Shown piece by piece: positions 39,867 to 49,450 of a stretch of 64,000 nucleotides of DNA (its first letter is position 1; each line of letters starts with the position of its first letter). This DNA comes from an uncultured Schlesneria sp. Its GTDB lineage: Bacteria > Planctomycetota > Planctomycetia > Planctomycetales > Planctomycetaceae. The notes beneath the pieces were generated by a model, which saw nothing but the letters and a program-made list of their open reading frames with translations, had not been told where the DNA came from and made no database searches. The stretch is taken from the NCBI GenBank assembly GCA_903834925.1, contig CAILLA010000125.1:1-64000 (forward strand). The letters are read 5' to 3'. Made by a program: the position numbers and the translations under genes.

Positions 39867-41066
39867 ATGGCAGACGATTCCACGACGTTGGTAACAGAAC
39901 TTGACCAATCGGCTGCCGTGAAACTCGCCATGGAACTCATGGCTGTTCCAGGGCGAAGCAAACAAGAAGGCCGAATCGTTGAATTGATTCGTGCAAAACT
40001 TCTTGAGGCAGGCGTCTCGCCATCGAACATCACGATTGACAAGTCGACTCAGGAAATCCCTGGCGGCGGCGATGTTGGAAATCTGATCGTCAATCTTTCG
40101 GGAACAAAAAAAGGCCCACGTCGGTTGTTGATGGCGCATCTCGACACTGTACCGATCTGTGTTGGCTGCCAACCGAAACTGGAAGGAGATGTCATTTTTT
40201 CCACTGATCCGACGACCGGTCTGGGTGGAGACAATCGAGCGGGCGTTGCGGTTGTTCTCACAGCAGCTCTCGAATTGCTTAAGCAGAAAAGACATCATCC
40301 CCCCATTACACTCTTCTTTCCCGTTCAGGAAGAAATCGGTCTTTACGGTGCCCGATTCGTAACGGCAAACAAACTTCGATCACCTGAGCTTTGCTTCAAT
40401 TGGGACGGGGGAGATCCTGGGAATGTGATTATCGGTGCCACAGGAGACTACGCAATCGAAATTGAAATCGACGGACTGGCAAGTCACGCGGGGGTTCATC
40501 CTGAGCGAGGCATCAATGCCATCGTCATCGCGTCGTTGGCGATTTCGGATCTTACGGAAAACGGCTGGCATGGATTAATTGTAAAGGGGAAGAATCGAGG
40601 GACAAGCAACGTAGGCATCGTGAACGCCGGCGAAGCAACAAATGTGGTCACGCCGAAACTCTCGCTAAAGGCCGAGGCACGAAGTCACGATCCCGTTTTC
40701 CGAAAGAAGATCGTCGAAGCCTATCGAAAGGCGTTCGTGAAAGCAGCCAAATCACTGAAGTCAGCAGATGGAACGTCTGGTAAAGTCACCTTCAATGCAG
40801 ACCTGAAATACGAATCGTTCCGGCTCGATCCAAAAGAACCGATTGTGTCAGTTGCCAAGAAAGCCGTTGAACGGATTGGTTTGACGCCGGAACTTTGTAT
40901 CGGAAATGGAGGTCTCGACGCTAACTGGATGACGGCCCACGGATTTCCAACAGTGACACTAGGATGCGGCCAGCGAGACATCCACACGGTGAAAGAATGG
41001 CTGGATGTTCCCAACTTCCTGCAAGGCTGCCAGATTGGATTGCTGCTGGCCAGCGGAGAGGTTTGA
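39867..41066 (+). CDS. M20-family metallopeptidase (peptidase T-like)
   Basis: A 399-residue cytoplasmic di-zinc peptidase. Metal and catalytic motifs are in order: LLMAHLDTVPICVG, GLGGDNRAGVAV, FPVQEEIGLYGA, the central GLASHAGVHPERGINA dimerisation region, and the C-terminal GGLDANWMTAHGFPTVTLGCG. The pattern is that of tripeptidases and related M20 enzymes. A GAGGG is eight bases before the ATG at 39867; the open frame continues upstream through the globin gene's antisense, which is not credible. Substrate range cannot be told from sequence. Confidence 0.9.
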   Translation: MADDSTTLVTELDQSAAVKLAMELMAVPGRSKQEGRIVELIRAKLLEAGVSPSNITIDKSTQEIPGGGDVGNLIVNLSGTKKGPRRLLMAHLDTVPICVGCQPKLEGDVIFSTDPTTGLGGDNRAGVAVVLTAALELLKQKRHHPPITLFFPVQEEIGLYGARFVTANKLRSPELCFNWDGGDPGNVIIGATGDYAIEIEIDGLASHAGVHPERGINAIVIASLAISDLTENGWHGLIVKGKNRGTSNVGIVNAGEATNVVTPKLSLKAEARSHDPVFRKKIVEAYRKAFVKAAKSLKSADGTSGKVTFNADLKYESFRLDPKEPIVSVAKKAVERIGLTPELCIGNGGLDANWMTAHGFPTVTLGCGQRDIHTVKEWLDVPNFLQGCQIGLLLASGEV

Positions 41067-41174
41067 ACAGGTTGTTAAGCACGACAGTCTCCTAACGGCC
41101 TTATCTTTAACCACAATTCCCTACCCAAAAAAAACAGCCAACGATCCTAGGAATGGCGATGCGAAGGCGAGAAG

Positions 41175-41686
41175 AATTTGCCAGAGGTTCACGTGGATAT
41201 TAAAGGGAGCCCATGTTTGTAGGCGCAATTGCATGAATCCGAACAACGGATGCTGAAGATAAAAATATTGGTGCAGACAAAGGCTTTCGATCGAAGTGAG
41301 TTCCAATTTCTTCAGGGCCGCATTCTTGCCGATGGTGAAGTCTGACAGGATTCGACGCATGACAAAACACAGATCAATCCCTCGGTAATGCCATCTCGTT
41401 TCGCGATGTCCCGAACGATCGCCTCCTTGTTGGTATGGCAGTTAATAAGATAGATCACCCGACGTTGTCGTTTTCCGGCCAATTCCTGACTTGCGCTACT
41501 AATGCAATCGGTCAATCCAACCGACTATTCCTGGAAGTCCTTTAACAAGATGTTCATGAAGCACAAAACGCCACCGAAACCTTTTGTGTTGGCAAGCATC
41601 CGAAGGGTTCCCCGGAGACGAACCCAGTCAAAACCGGTCAGAACACTCTTGATTTTCGATTCATGAATGCGGAGAAATGATTTCAT
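41175..41686 (-). pseudogene. decayed element-associated gene (MKSFL...RGTLRML family)
   Basis: From an ATG at 41686 with GAGG upstream the text reads MKSFLRIHESKIKSVLTGFD, WVRLRGTLRMLANTKGFG and NILLKDFQE, then a TAG stop. In the same frame beyond the stop it continues TDCISSASQELAGKRQRRVI, IVRDIAKRDGITEGLICVLS, and after a frameshift CLHQYFYLQHPLFGFMQLRL and TWAPFNIHVNL. I recognise this as the N-terminal third to half of a multi-copy bacterial family with DGITEGLICVL and HPxFGFMxxRxQTWFPF blocks, found in mobile contexts. It is broken by a stop, a frameshift and loss of the C-terminus. Confidence 0.75.
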
Positions 41687-42343
41687 GGCGTGAGTCCTCT
41701 CCAGTGGAACGAGTTTTTAAGCACACCCAATCTACCAACGGGGTTCACGTCTTTTTTCTCGTCAATCGAATGTAATTCCAAACGGGGCGCCCCCTTTTGC
41801 AGAGTCTAAACGGAACTCATGGCTTCCTCTGCTCTTGATCTTTACGCTTGGGTTGCAGGCGACAGCCCGCACCAGGTTTATTTATGGCAAAAACTTTTCA
41901 TTTTTCTTCTCCTTCAGGATCGATAACTGTACCGTTCTATGAGGTTGAACGCCGGTAAGACACGGGCTAAAGCCCATGTTACGTGCGAAGAGGCCGAAAA
42001 ATGGTTGAACACGCTGAAGGCTTCGTCCGACGCTAGCAGCGTCGGCCACGGTGAAGAATTCAACGATGCCAAAAGCCGGATTCTTCTGCAATTCTTGAAA
42101 GTTCAACTCTCCATATTCATGTTGACTCAAGCTCGGATCAAAGTTACCCCCAAAACGTCTGTACTCTTTTGCTCGACTTTTTGTTCGAGCCACCCGCAGT
42201 AACGCGACTCTTGGGTCTTGTCCTGACTGTCTGACACAGGTGGTTTTTGTCGGACAGTATGCACTTGCGGCGGCTTTCTTCTTTTCGACGGCGATACATT
42301 TTTCGGATCTCGCGCTCAAACCCGTTCACAATGGAACCCGACG
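41687..42343. other. intergenic with two dispersed motifs
   Basis: No supportable gene. CACGGGCTAAAGCCCATG lies at 41961-41978, and one half of the CTAGCAG palindrome, CGACGCTAGCAGCGTCGG, lies at 42029-42046. A minus-strand open frame (41882-42319) runs through both motifs and is judged a chance frame. Confidence 0.5.
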
Positions 42344-45300
42344 ATGCTCAATATTTTTCGAGCCTGGCTGAATTCGTTTCGCGCTTTGGCTACGAGTCGT
42401 CGAGGTCGATCTCGGCGTCGATCGGCCTTTCGATTTGTGGCGGACATTCAGGTTTTGGAGCCGCGTTCTCTGTTGTCGGCGTCGTTCCCTCAGTTCATCG
42501 ATCCACATCCCTCCGTCGGCGACGGAGGGATGTGGATCAGTCATTGATCCTTTAAAGAATGGAAATGTCGTCGTCGTCGCTCCGGGTGATAACGCAGGGA
42601 GAACCAATGCCGGGGATTTCACGAATTGCGTTATCGATGAAGTTGGAAACAGCAACTTTGTGGTGATTAATCAAGCTTGGAACAACGGCATTGTTGCTGT
42701 GACGTGGGGAAGCGGAGCCACGGGAGTTAGTGGAACGATCAGTGCCTCAAATAGCTTGATCGGAAGCAGTGCTGGCGATGCCGTTGGTGGAGGTGGAGTC
42801 ACCGTCCTTCCCAATGGGAATTACCTGGTCGACTCGTACAACTGGGCCAATGGAAAGGCGACAAATGCAGGGGCGGTGACGTTTGGTAATGGTGCGACCG
42901 GCGTGCATGGGGTTGTCAGTGTTTCGAATAGTCTCGTTGGCAGTTCAACGAACGACAAAGTCGGGGGGATTGCGGTCAACAATTGGTGGCCCTATCAGTC
43001 GCTGAGTACACTCGCGACACCAGCAACGAGCCAGGTCGTCACACAGAACGTGATTTTCAATTGGTTCGGTTCAGGCATTCAGGTGCTGAAGAACGGCAAC
43101 TTCGTCGTGAGCAGCGGGGAATGGAATCAAGAGGCAGGTGCCGTGACATTCGGAAACGGCGTCACAGGAGTCACGGGTGTCGTTCGTGCATCGAACAGCC
43201 TGATTGGCGGTGCGGCCCACGACCAGATTGGTAGTTTCGGGGTCACCGTCCTGGCAAACGGAAATTACGTCGTCGACAGTCCTTTCTGGGCTAATGGAGC
43301 AGCGACGGGGGCAGGAGCCGTGACGTGGGGAAGCGGATTCACGGGAATTCACGGTGTCGTCGGCGCGTCGAACAGCCTCGTTGGCTCGATAACTGGCGAT
43401 TATGTCGGTTACAACGGAATCACCGAATTACAAACCGGTACCTATGTGGTCGATAGTTCCTATTGGGGCAACGGGTCGGTCGGAGCCGTTACGTTCGGAA
43501 ACGGATGGCTCGGCGTTAAATGCCTTGTCAGCTCGGCGAACAGTCTTGTCGGCAGCACAAAAGATGATCGTGTGGGCGGTCTGGTTCCTGGTCCTTTCGT
43601 GTTTAATCCTGCGGTCACAGAAAATGCTCATTCGACGTCATCTGTTGCGGGCCGACTGATCTACCCATTGAGATCGGGTATCGAATTAATGAGTGACGGT
43701 GATTATCTGGTTGTCAGTGGAAATTGGAATAACGGCGCTGCAACGAATGCAGGCGCGGTAACTTGGGGAAGCGGAATTGTCGGCGTACATGGCGTCGTCA
43801 GCTCAGCCAATAGCCTGGTTGGTACGACGAAAGGCGACGAAGTTGGCAGCGGCGGAATCATTGCCGTTGGCAACAGCAACTATGTTGTCATCAGCGACAA
43901 CTGGTCGAACGGATCAATTTCGGATGCGGGAGCCGTAACGTTCGTTCGTGGTGACGGCGGCTTCAAGGGCGCCGTCAGTTCCAGAAATAGCCTTGTCGGA
44001 AGCTCGGCGGGGGATTTCGTTGGCGCAGGCGGTGTTGAAGTTCTGACTAACGGCAATTACCTGGTACGTAGTCCGTCGTGGGGAGTCGGCACCTTCGAGA
44101 CGGGATATCTCTTTCCCTGGACAACGCTCGGACTTGGTGCTGTCACGTGAGGCAGTAGTGTGACAGGGGTTGTCGGCGTCGTCAGCTCAAGTAACAGTCT
44201 TGTCGGAAGTTCAAAGGGTGACGCGGTCGGTGCTGAGTCCGTGACAACACTTTCGAATGGAAATTATGTCGTCGAATCCAGTGAATGGAACGGCGGAACT
44301 GGTGCTTCCACCTGGGGTAATGGGAGCAAAGGGGTTAGGGGTGTCGTCAGCGCCGCGAACAGCTTCGTTGGAAGTGCAAATGGTGACTATGTCGGGAATG
44401 TTTCTGGTGGTTGTGTTCCGCTCAGCAACGGAAACTATCTGATTCTCAGCCCGAATTGGAATCACCGCAAAGGGGCCGCGACGTGGGTCAACGGGAAAAC
44501 AGGAATCGTTGATACGATCAACGCGGCCAATAGTCTTGTCGGTAGCTCGACAGGTGATCTTGTCGGCGAGAGTTACACACTTTTGGCGAATGGAAATTAT
44601 CTGATCGTCAGCCCCTACTGGAATGGTAGCCGAGGTGCAGTAACTTTGGGCGGTGCTGCGCATGGAACCGTTGGCGTCGTCAGTGTCTCCAATAGTCTTG
44701 TTGGGAGTACAGCCGGGGATTACGTCGGCGGATCTTACGTTTACGCCCTTCCAAACGGAAACTACGTCGTCGATAGCCCCAGTTGGTCATACGGACTTGG
44801 GGCGGTGACGCTTGGAAACGGTGTAACAGGCGTCACGGGTCAGGTGAACGCTGCAGACAGTCTGGTAGGCAGTTCGACCAACGACTCGGTCGGTTCAAAT
44901 GGTATTAGGGTATTGAGCAACTCCAACTACATCGTCACCAGCATACACTGGACCAACGCGACGGTGAAAGATGCCGGAGCCGTGACGTTTGGGAATGGAA
45001 TTACTGGAGTCCATGGATCTGTCAGTGCTGCCAATAGCCTTGTCGGCTCCAGTACGAATGATCAGATTGGTGATGCTGGAATCTATGAGTTCAGCAATAA
45101 TAATTACCTGGTAATCAGCCCCAATTGGAGCAGAGTGAGCGGAAATTCAAATGGCGGTGGCTTTGTAATTCCGAACGCAGGTGCAGTGACGTTTGGCAGT
45201 GGAACGACGGGTGTCAGCGGACTGATTACGACCGCCAACAGTTTCGTAGGGCCTGGCCCGCTACTCACCACCCCTTCAACTCCATTTCCGTTGCCGAATT

Positions 45301-45806
45301 ACTACTACTATTATTACCCACAAGTCATTTTCGATAACGCGGATCAAACGTTTGCAGTGACCTTTGGTGGTCAAGGAGCGATCTTTGTTGGATCGCAAAC
45401 CTCAGGAATTCCTGCGCCGACATTGACTCTTTTCGCGGTTGATCCGTTAGCTGCGAAGTACGCCACAAACAGCAGTGGCACTCCGGTCGCTCCCACAATC
45501 CAAATCGTGAATAACGCGGGGAATTTGCTGTCGGCCACGATTCAGATCACGGGTAATTATCGGAATGGTCAGGACCAGTTGGTATTCAAGAACACATCAA
45601 AGATTACTGGCATTTGGAATGCCTCGACGGGAACCCTGACATTGACCGGGCAGGGGTCTGCTGCTGACTATGCCACAGCGCTGGCGTCGGTCAATTATCG
45701 AAATCTTAGTAAGACTCCAAATCGGTTGACTCGCACGGTGAGTTTAACAACTGCGGATGGACAGAACGTCAGTAATACTGTCGCGAGAAAGATTTCGTTC
45801 AGCTGA
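42344..45806 (+). pseudogene. large surface-repeat protein gene with frameshift and TGA
   Basis: Read through, it would encode about 1150 residues. The start MLNIFRAWLNSFRA is followed by an Arg-rich stretch and VLEPRSLLSA at residues 37-46, the LEPR motif of planctomycete exported giants. Fourteen repeats follow with consensus NGNYVV, AGAVTWGNG, GVVSAANSLVGSSxxDxVG, a family I believe Pfam lists as DUF5650. The C-terminal 130 residues resemble a cadherin-like or Calx-beta-type segment. Two lesions are seen. A frame change at about 42530 coincides with a perfect palindrome, and a TGA at 44148-44150 replaces the Trp of AVTWGS. Both halves otherwise stay open and regular, so decay is recent or a sequencing artefact is possible. 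Confidence 0.85.
42501..42539. repeat. perfect 18-bp palindrome at the frameshift
   Basis: GATCCACATCCCTCCGTC and GACGGAGGGATGTGGATC are exact reverse complements around GGC. The left arm encodes the expected DPHPSVGD; the right arm encodes an unexpected sequence, and the frame must change just after it. Confidence 0.95.
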
Positions 45807-45861
45807 ACGGCTTCATCAACGAACGAGACGGGGAAGTTCTGCTCAAATCAAAGTAGCCATT

Positions 45862-46006
45862 ATCGCTCCGCGTGATGAGCATTGTCCGAGAACCAAGCGG
45901 ATTTGGGACAGCCTGGTTTCAAATCAGGAATTCAAGAATGGTGTTTGTTCCGCTGCTAAGGCAACGCTCGAATCGTTTTTGACACATGCTCATCGCGCGG
46001 AGCGAT
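45862..46006. repeat. REP-like inverted pair (21-bp arms)
   Basis: ATCGCTCCGCGTGATGAGCA at 45862 faces TGCTCATCGCGCGGAGCGAT at 45987 with one mismatch over 21 bases and about 103 bp between. The layout is like the pair at 3256-3400, but the arm sequence is different. Confidence 0.75.
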
Positions 46007-46041
46007 GATTGCTGCTTTAGCGTTTGTTTCGCAAAGAATAA

Positions 46042-46083
46042 AAAGAGCACTGGTTGATCACGATCGGACAACCCGTGCTCTTT
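46042..46083 (-). terminator. intrinsic terminator for the di-haem gene
   Basis: AAAGAGCAC and GTGCTCTTT pair around a 24-base loop that can pair further (GGTTG with CAACC). On the minus strand it is followed by TTTTTATTCTTT. It lies about 65 bp after the stop of the di-haem oxidoreductase gene. Confidence 0.75.
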
Positions 46084-46148
46084 CGCTTTGGACATCGCTA
46101 CTGATGCAATTCCGTGAATTGCCTCGAAGTGTTGTTTGCAATCAAACG

Positions 46149-47417
46149 TCACAACGAATTCAAGAATTGCTGCAGCAAACTCTGCTGAGAAGTGGTGAGT
46201 TTCAGATACTGGTTTACCGAATACGTTGCTTCACCGGCATGGGCACGGATGGCCGCGTCGACCGTATTTGCTCGACCATCATGCAGGTACGGTCCACTTG
46301 CAGACAAACCCCAAAGGGGGGCCGTTCTCATTTCTGTTGGACCGGCATTCCCTTGAGCGATCCCGTCTCCGAGTGGTCCCATATCATGCAATAACAAGTC
46401 CGAATAGAGCGACACGGTTTGGGAACTGAGCGCTGCAACAGGATTTGTTCCCGTTTTCATTGTGGGGACATGGCAACTGGCACAACCGATCTGCGTGAAG
46501 AACGTCCCACCGAAGGTTGTCGAAGCATTGGCTGACTGTGCGGGCGGCGGAGCTGTGAAACGCATGAAATCTGCCAGACGATCAATTCCGGCTTTCCCAG
46601 AGTGCGAGTCCGTCTGATCGTTAGGAATCGGAACATTCGGTGGTTCCATTTCGGCGAGCAATGTTGCATTTCCGTTCGGAGCGTTTTCAACGGGATAAAT
46701 TCGGTTGGTGATTCCCATTTCATTCACAAACGCATCGGCAGAAAACGCGAGCAGATTGGGTTGTTGAGCCTTCCAGCCGAAACGACCAACAACGGTTTTT
46801 CCTGTGACGGGATCAGTCACCATCGCGGCTCGACCAAGTACTCCATTGACCGGCTTGGTTCGTACGTTCGCAAGAATCGTTGCGTCGGGGATTGCATCAA
46901 TCAGTCCCAGGCCGAAGAGTGGCTGCGTATTTCTTTTCGCGGTGGTATTGGCCTGTGAAGGAACCACTTCGACACCAAACGGCTGGAGAGCTCTCTCTTG
47001 AAGTAATGACCCGCCAAGTGCGATCAGCGGATCAAATACTCCCGCTGTGGTCTTTCCAAACCGGGTCGTATTGATGTTGCTGCTGCCACCGACGGCAGGC
47101 CCCGAATGACAGGCGACGCAGGAGTCGCGATTGAAGATCGGCCCCAATCCATTTCCTGGATTCTGTCTTGCATTGAATAGGTTCTGTCCGTCCTTCCATG
47201 CCGCTTGTTGGGGCCCCGTCAGTCCGGGCAGTGCAGCCCCAAAGCCAGTTGGAGGCGGTGATCCCGGTGGACCTGGCGGCTGTGGGGGTTGCTGTGGAGG
47301 TGGTGGGGGTGGAGGGGGTTGAGCACCCAGTTCCCGTTCCGATAAGGCAAGGAAGGCAATTGCGAGGATTGCACAAGAATATGTGCAAACAACGATACTG
47401 CGTGTTTTGAGGTTCAC
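46149..47417 (-). CDS. secreted di-haem oxidoreductase (DHOR family)
   Basis: A 422-residue exported protein with two c-type haem sites, CVACH near residue 100 and CASCH near 313. After the signal peptide (to about residue 32) there is a Pro-only run of eight and further Pro-Gly-Gln sequence (to about 58), a flexible linker. Conserved family blocks are NPGNGLGPIFNRDSCVACHS, then FGVEVVPSQ, FGLGLIDAIPDATIL, FGWKAQQPNLLAFSADAFVN and TAPLWGLSASGPYLHDGRA. The family, sometimes called thiol oxidoreductase or putative peroxidase, is periplasmic; its substrate is unsure. A terminator follows. Confidence 0.9.
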   Translation of the reverse strand: MNLKTRSIVVCTYSCAILAIAFLALSERELGAQPPPPPPPPQQPPQPPGPPGSPPPTGFGAALPGLTGPQQAAWKDGQNLFNARQNPGNGLGPIFNRDSCVACHSGPAVGGSSNINTTRFGKTTAGVFDPLIALGGSLLQERALQPFGVEVVPSQANTTAKRNTQPLFGLGLIDAIPDATILANVRTKPVNGVLGRAAMVTDPVTGKTVVGRFGWKAQQPNLLAFSADAFVNEMGITNRIYPVENAPNGNATLLAEMEPPNVPIPNDQTDSHSGKAGIDRLADFMRFTAPPPAQSANASTTFGGTFFTQIGCASCHVPTMKTGTNPVAALSSQTVSLYSDLLLHDMGPLGDGIAQGNAGPTEMRTAPLWGLSASGPYLHDGRANTVDAAIRAHAGEATYSVNQYLKLTTSQQSLLQQFLNSL

Positions 47418-47899
47418 GATTTGTTCTCCAGACGTGTAACAGTCAGAAATGTAAAGAGATCTCTTTCTTCTCTGTTAAACCATCGAACGGAGAACATGTT
47501 TCGCAGTTTTCAGCGATATTTTCCAAGAAAAAATCGCCTCAAGACAATTGAACAATTGCGTTATTTTCTTGCAGAGCCTGCTGCGGGCATTGACCGCAAC
47601 CCAATTTAAGATGCGGCCGCAGGAACACGTATGAATGGGGCAAACGGAAGGCAGAGACCCCAAAACGAAGAAAAGAAAGAGTGGAGCACTAATCGGCACT
47701 AATCTTCGCTAATCAGAAAATGCAACAATCTTTGAAATGCGCCTGATTTCTATTGGTAGTGCTTACGTTTGATTTCTTTAGTTGGATGCGGCGAATCTGT
47801 GGAAGAAAAGAATCCGGGGGCTTACGCCGCCCGGCTCGCCTTGACTGTTCATTTTCGTTTTTTTCGTGGTTCAAATTCTTCTGGCGCCGGGCAAGCGAA
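47418..47899. other. intergenic with a dispersed GC-rich motif
   Basis: No gene seen. At 47813-47840 is the reverse complement of the GAGCCGGGCGGCGTAAGCCC motif found at 237-264. The open plus-strand frames here are short and unconvincing. Confidence 0.55.
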
Positions 47900-49450
47900 T
47901 CATTTTTCCTCAGGCAGTTCGATTCGCTTGCCAGCTGTGAAAAGCCCCCAACCGAGTAGCAGCGTCAACGCGACAATTCCGCCAAGGAGGACACGAGTAT
48001 CATTCCAGGGGACCCAGTGTGGGATTTGATCGGCGGCGACGTTCTGGTTTTCATCTGGCGAACCCAGCTTCGCCATGATTCGCGTCGAACCTTGCGAAAT
48101 CGCAGCCTGGAGCGCAGCAGTGTCGTAATGGCCTGCTTTCGCATCTTGCGAACCATATTGCAATGAGAACTTCTGATCCGTGGACGCCAGAAACACCAGT
48201 TCGTAAAGTGGTCCAGACACCTCAACAGCAGTGATCGTTAGAGGAGGGCTGTCTCGATTATCAATCACGACCCGGTATCGAGATGCGTGTGATTCACGCA
48301 TCGACAATGTCAGCTCCTGCTTTTGAATTGTCCCGACGGAAAATCGGGTGAGGGTCCCGCTTGCAATCGCGTCCCATACCATTTTTCCGTTGTTATCTTC
48401 TGATTCGGCCTCAACCGTGGCAGAACGGCTGAAGTTTTCCGAGTCGGTGATGACTTTCATCTCGGTCATTGGTTCCCGTTTTGTGTCGAATGTCAAAAGC
48501 GTCTGATGATCCTTTTCTCGCTCCGTTACGGCGAAGTTGGAGACGGGGTAGGTGACCTTCAGTTGATGGCTTTTCACCGACGTTTCATCGTCTCGGTAGA
48601 ATTCCACTCGATCGATCCGGAACGGCCGTCGAACGATCGTAGTGTTTTCCGTTCGGTCAATTTCATTTGTGCCGCGTAACCGACGGTGCAGTTCCAGTAG
48701 GAGTGATTCTTGCTCGGCGGTCACGTCTTCAATGATCAGTCGAAATCGTCGATGGCTACCGGTTTTGACGGGAACAAAGTCATTGCGGGCATCGACATAG
48801 CGAGAATAGTCGAAGATCAATGATGGCGGACCCGCCGCAGTCCACGAGTTTCCATCGGTCGAGGATTCGACGCGTACCTGATGTTCGAAATCACGTAGCG
48901 GCGTGATGATTCGGATTCCGTTTGGCAAGGGGTCATCGTCCCCGAGCGCCAGTTCGACTTGTAATCCAATCGCCGAGTCGACTTTCGCGACGAGATTTTT
49001 TACCGGCCAGGTTTGCCGAACCGTTCTCGCCTTCAGCTCATAAGCCGTCTGAATCAAAAACGCGACGGACTGATCGCGGTTGTCGTTCAGCCTGACATCC
49101 GGCCAACCGTCACGGGTCGCCATAAAAAAATTCGAATCCAATTGAATACTGACAAGCGTTGTGGCGGCGACTTCTGGCAGTTCGACATCCCGGTGCCAGC
49201 GAAACGGAGGAACATCGTCCGCGACAAGAGGCAACGTCCACAACAGCAGAAAACACAACCACAACACCATGGCGAGTGCGTTGCTGAATCTCAATATGCG
49301 AGTGCCACTTGATAACCGTATTTGGTCACCCGGTGCTATTCGAAGGTCTCGAAAAAAGGGAAGACACTTCGTCGAAGAAGACTCCGATGCAGTGGCACAC
49401 GACCCGAGATTTACGTTTTGACAGTGCACTCGACCAATTGAACGACTCAT
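47900..49450 (-). CDS. DUF3999-family membrane-associated protein
   Basis: A 516-residue protein as drawn. The core begins with a signal or anchor helix ([19 protein letters not shown], residue 61 on) followed by [10 protein letters not shown] and a long beta-rich region, and ends with a C-terminal membrane helix ([18 protein letters not shown]). DUF3999 genes regularly follow DUF2339 genes, as here, so the two products probably work together in the envelope; the role is unknown. The first ATG overlaps the DUF2339 stop (ATGA), but the 60 residues before the helix are partly encoded by a dispersed repeat (49377-49398), so either the start at 49270 is used or the N-terminus has been lengthened. 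Confidence 0.85.
   Translation of the reverse strand: MSRSIGRVHCQNVNLGSCATASESSSTKCLPFFRDLRIAPGDQIRLSSGTRILRFSNALAMVLWLCFLLLWTLPLVADDVPPFRWHRDVELPEVAATTLVSIQLDSNFFMATRDGWPDVRLNDNRDQSVAFLIQTAYELKARTVRQTWPVKNLVAKVDSAIGLQVELALGDDDPLPNGIRIITPLRDFEHQVRVESSTDGNSWTAAGPPSLIFDYSRYVDARNDFVPVKTGSHRRFRLIIEDVTAEQESLLLELHRRLRGTNEIDRTENTTIVRRPFRIDRVEFYRDDETSVKSHQLKVTYPVSNFAVTEREKDHQTLLTFDTKREPMTEMKVITDSENFSRSATVEAESEDNNGKMVWDAIASGTLTRFSVGTIQKQELTLSMRESHASRYRVVIDNRDSPPLTITAVEVSGPLYELVFLASTDQKFSLQYGSQDAKAGHYDTAALQAAISQGSTRIMAKLGSPDENQNVAADQIPHWVPWNDTRVLLGGIVALTLLLGWGLFTAGKRIELPEEK
49377..49398 (+). repeat. dispersed GACTCC...GTGGCAC element, copy 3
   Basis: Identical over 22 bases to 5931-5952, ending GACTCCGATGCAGTGGCAC. 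It lies inside the N-terminal extension of the DUF3999 gene, between its coupled ATG and its signal helix. Confidence 0.8.

Noticed and set aside
41882-42319. Minus-strand open frame of 145 codons
   Set aside because: It reads through two dispersed repeat motifs, lacks a ribosome-binding site and shows no conserved segment.
44148-44150. TGA read as Trp by an alternative genetic code
   Set aside because: TGA clearly serves as a normal stop at many other genes in the window, for example the sulfatase and the PDZ/S41-like gene, so a code change is not supported.
45919-46152. Minus-strand ORF overlapping the stop of the di-haem gene (GTG start)
   Set aside because: It runs through the terminator hairpin and the REP-like arm, and its product has no recognisable feature; the overlap is likely chance.
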